DNA of 6,276 nucleotides, taken from assembly GCA_036567845.1 (NCBI GenBank), contig DATCTT010000348.1, forward strand, positions 1 through 6,276, read 5' to 3'. Shown one piece after another: positions 6,166 through 6,276 of this stretch (position 1 is the first letter of the stretch; each line of letters opens with the position of its first letter). Source of the DNA: MWAR01 sp036567845. Its GTDB lineage: Bacteria; Muiribacteriota; Ozemobacteria; Ozemobacterales; Ozemobacteraceae. Both the position numbers and the translations under genes were made by a program. The notes under the pieces were generated by a model. That model worked only from the letters and a program-made list of their open reading frames with translations. It was not told where the DNA came from and did no database searches.

Positions 6166-6276
6166 CGGCCCAGACTCTCCAATGTTATATTGCTATTGGT
6201 ATAAATGCACTGTTCGGCGGCAATCAGCAGTGCCTGCTTCACGATCTCCTCGGCGCCGAGCGCCGAGTGGCGCAGC
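6162..6276 (-). CDS. hslV: HslV (ClpQ) peptidase subunit of the HslUV protease, C-terminal fragment
   Basis: Only the last 37 codons and a TGA stop are in the window; the gene enters from the high-coordinate edge. The visible residues include GAEEIVKQAL and then CIYTNSNI, which match the conserved C-terminal helix and final strand of HslV (the family pattern is roughly LSAEEIV...ICIYTN.NI). HslV is a threonine peptidase that forms a double hexameric chamber in the cytoplasm. The N-terminal catalytic Thr and the active-site Lys lie outside the window, so activity cannot be judged here. The stop overlaps the hslU start in an ATGA arrangement (4 bp), so the two subunits are probably translated in a coupled way. 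Identification rests on the short C-terminal match plus the adjacent hslU. Confidence 0.9.
   Translation of the reverse strand, partial: LRHSALGAEEIVKQALLIAAEQCIYTNSNITLESLGR

Overview
The window is a compact flagellar basal-body and motor locus from a GC-rich flagellated bacterium. Every supportable gene lies on the minus strand, so transcription runs from high to low coordinates. Reading that way, the order is the 3' end of hslV, then hslU, flgB, flgC, fliE, fliF, fliG, and a final open-ended gene. That last gene encodes a second, N-terminally shortened FliG-like protein and runs off the low-coordinate edge. The sequence alone does not fix the lineage. The order hslV-hslU-flgB-flgC-fliE-fliF-fliG is known from spirochaetes, and from Firmicutes with codY between hslU and flgB. 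It would also fit less-studied phyla that share this arrangement.

Region 6162-6276 holds the C-terminus of HslV, the peptidase of the HslUV protease. Region 4753-6165 holds its ATPase partner HslU. The rod genes follow at 4312-4734 (flgB) and 3866-4312 (flgC), then the MS-ring/rod adaptor fliE at 3556-3852. A 132-bp gap (3424-3555) is the only sizeable intergenic space. It is strongly AT-rich in part and carries a good sigma70-type promoter candidate facing fliF, plus a small leader hairpin. Then come fliF (MS ring, 1519-3423), fliG (rotor/switch, 448-1512) and the FliG-like gene (1-455).

Functionally, FlgB, FlgC and FliE build the proximal rod on the FliF ring. FliG sits on the cytoplasmic face of FliF and takes torque from the stator. 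Genes are packed tightly: hslV/hslU overlap by 4 bp, flgB/flgC by 1 bp and fliG/fliG-like by 8 bp. Several Shine-Dalgarno sequences lie inside the last codons of the preceding gene, which points to translational coupling.

The most unusual feature is the last gene. It starts at a TTG codon overlapping the fliG stop, aligns without gaps to the C-terminal part of the neighbouring FliG (about 38% identity by eye over ~133 residues), and lacks the FliG N-terminal and middle domains. It occupies the place where fliH is normally found. Its reading frame is still open at the window edge, just where FliG homology ends, so a fusion to another flagellar protein is possible. FliF is also unusual in having a cytoplasmic tail of ~173 residues, about twice the enteric length.
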